Source: Candidatus Omnitrophota bacterium
GTDB lineage: Bacteria > Omnitrophota > Gorgyraeia > JABMRN01 > RBG-13-46-9
Reading direction: 5' to 3'
Assembly: GCA_016782495.1 (NCBI GenBank)
Contig: JADHYL010000023.1
Coordinates: 1-6,466, forward strand
DNA: 6,466 nt
The position numbers and the translations under genes are program-made. Below the pieces are notes generated by a model. It was not told where the DNA came from, ran no database searches, and saw only the letters and a program-made list of their open reading frames with translations. This document shows positions 6,382-6,466 of this stretch, one piece after another (the stretch's first letter is position 1; each line of letters begins with the position of its first letter).

Positions 6382-6466
6382 TTAAACAGCTATAGCGACA
6401 CGTCCAGGATTATAGGCCGTATTGTTCTTTAACATAGAGTACATAATGCAAGCTATCTTTCTTGCG
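6382..6466 (-). mobile_element. C-terminal end of a probable IS110-family transposase (partial)
   Basis: Reading the - strand leftward from base 6465 gives 27 codons and a TAA stop at 6384-6382. The peptide begins ARKIACIMYSMLKNNTAY, which resembles the C-terminal end of IS110/IS116/IS902 (DEDD-type) transposases, where an ARK-hydrophobic helix is followed by a Y-x-ML segment and a short tail. These enzymes move insertion sequences using a RuvC-like domain and a C-terminal serine-containing domain, guided by an element-encoded bridge (seek) RNA. Only the extreme C-terminus is inside the window, so catalytic residues, completeness and subgroup (IS110 or IS1111) cannot be judged. It converges on hisD with 50 bp between the two stop codons. 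The call rests on resemblance of a short peptide and could be wrong; the other two - strand frames also hit stops quickly. Confidence 0.6.

Noticed and set aside
6362..6430. A 7-bp inverted repeat (AAAGAAC at 6362-6368 and GTTCTTT at 6424-6430) plus a 5-bp pair CTATA/TATAG (6390-6394, 6411-6415), as a possible IS end or RNA stem.
   Set aside because: The arms are short, AT-rich and partly inside the transposase coding end. Pairs of this length are expected by chance in such a stretch.
1..6466. CRISPR arrays, tRNA or rRNA genes, riboswitches, or a defence-type gene cluster.
   Set aside because: No direct repeats with regular spacing or RNA-gene signatures were seen, and coding sequence fills almost the whole window with housekeeping genes.

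Overview
The window is a densely packed bacterial chromosomal segment with all complete genes on the + strand: the 3' part of recA, then a membrane-anchored HtrA/DegP-type serine protease, recX, alaS and hisD. At the right edge the last codons of what looks like an IS110-family transposase enter on the - strand. The proteins are lysine-rich and moderately diverged from E. coli and Bacillus. The recA/recX/alaS grouping occurs in several bacterial phyla. The gene content and protein style would fit an uncultivated Gram-negative lineage such as Omnitrophota, but that placement is an impression, not a demonstrated result. A periplasm-facing HtrA protease is consistent with a diderm cell.

Layout: recA (2-517, 5' end outside the window) is followed 4 bp later by htrA (522-2093), whose Shine-Dalgarno lies in the last codons of recA. 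recX (2099-2563, GTG start) follows after 5 bp. alaS (2556-5114, GTG start) overlaps recX by 8 bp. hisD (5111-6331) overlaps alaS by the ATGA type of 4-bp overlap. No internal promoter or terminator is apparent, and the spacing implies a single transcription unit with translational coupling. After hisD there are only about 50 AT-rich bases before the stop codon of the converging transposase fragment. No stretch longer than 300 bases lacks a gene.

Function: RecA and RecX form a recombinase/modulator pair. AlaS charges tRNA-Ala, HisD performs the last two steps of histidine synthesis, and HtrA handles misfolded envelope proteins. Apart from the recA-recX pair, the genes seem linked by operon layout rather than by one pathway.

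I see no evidence of a previously undescribed system. The points worth a second look are modest: a protease gene wedged between recA and recX, an 18-residue internal deletion in an otherwise catalytically intact HisD, a RecA without the acidic C-terminal tail and with altered L1 residues, a four-cysteine insert in AlaRS, and the IS110-type end abutting hisD.
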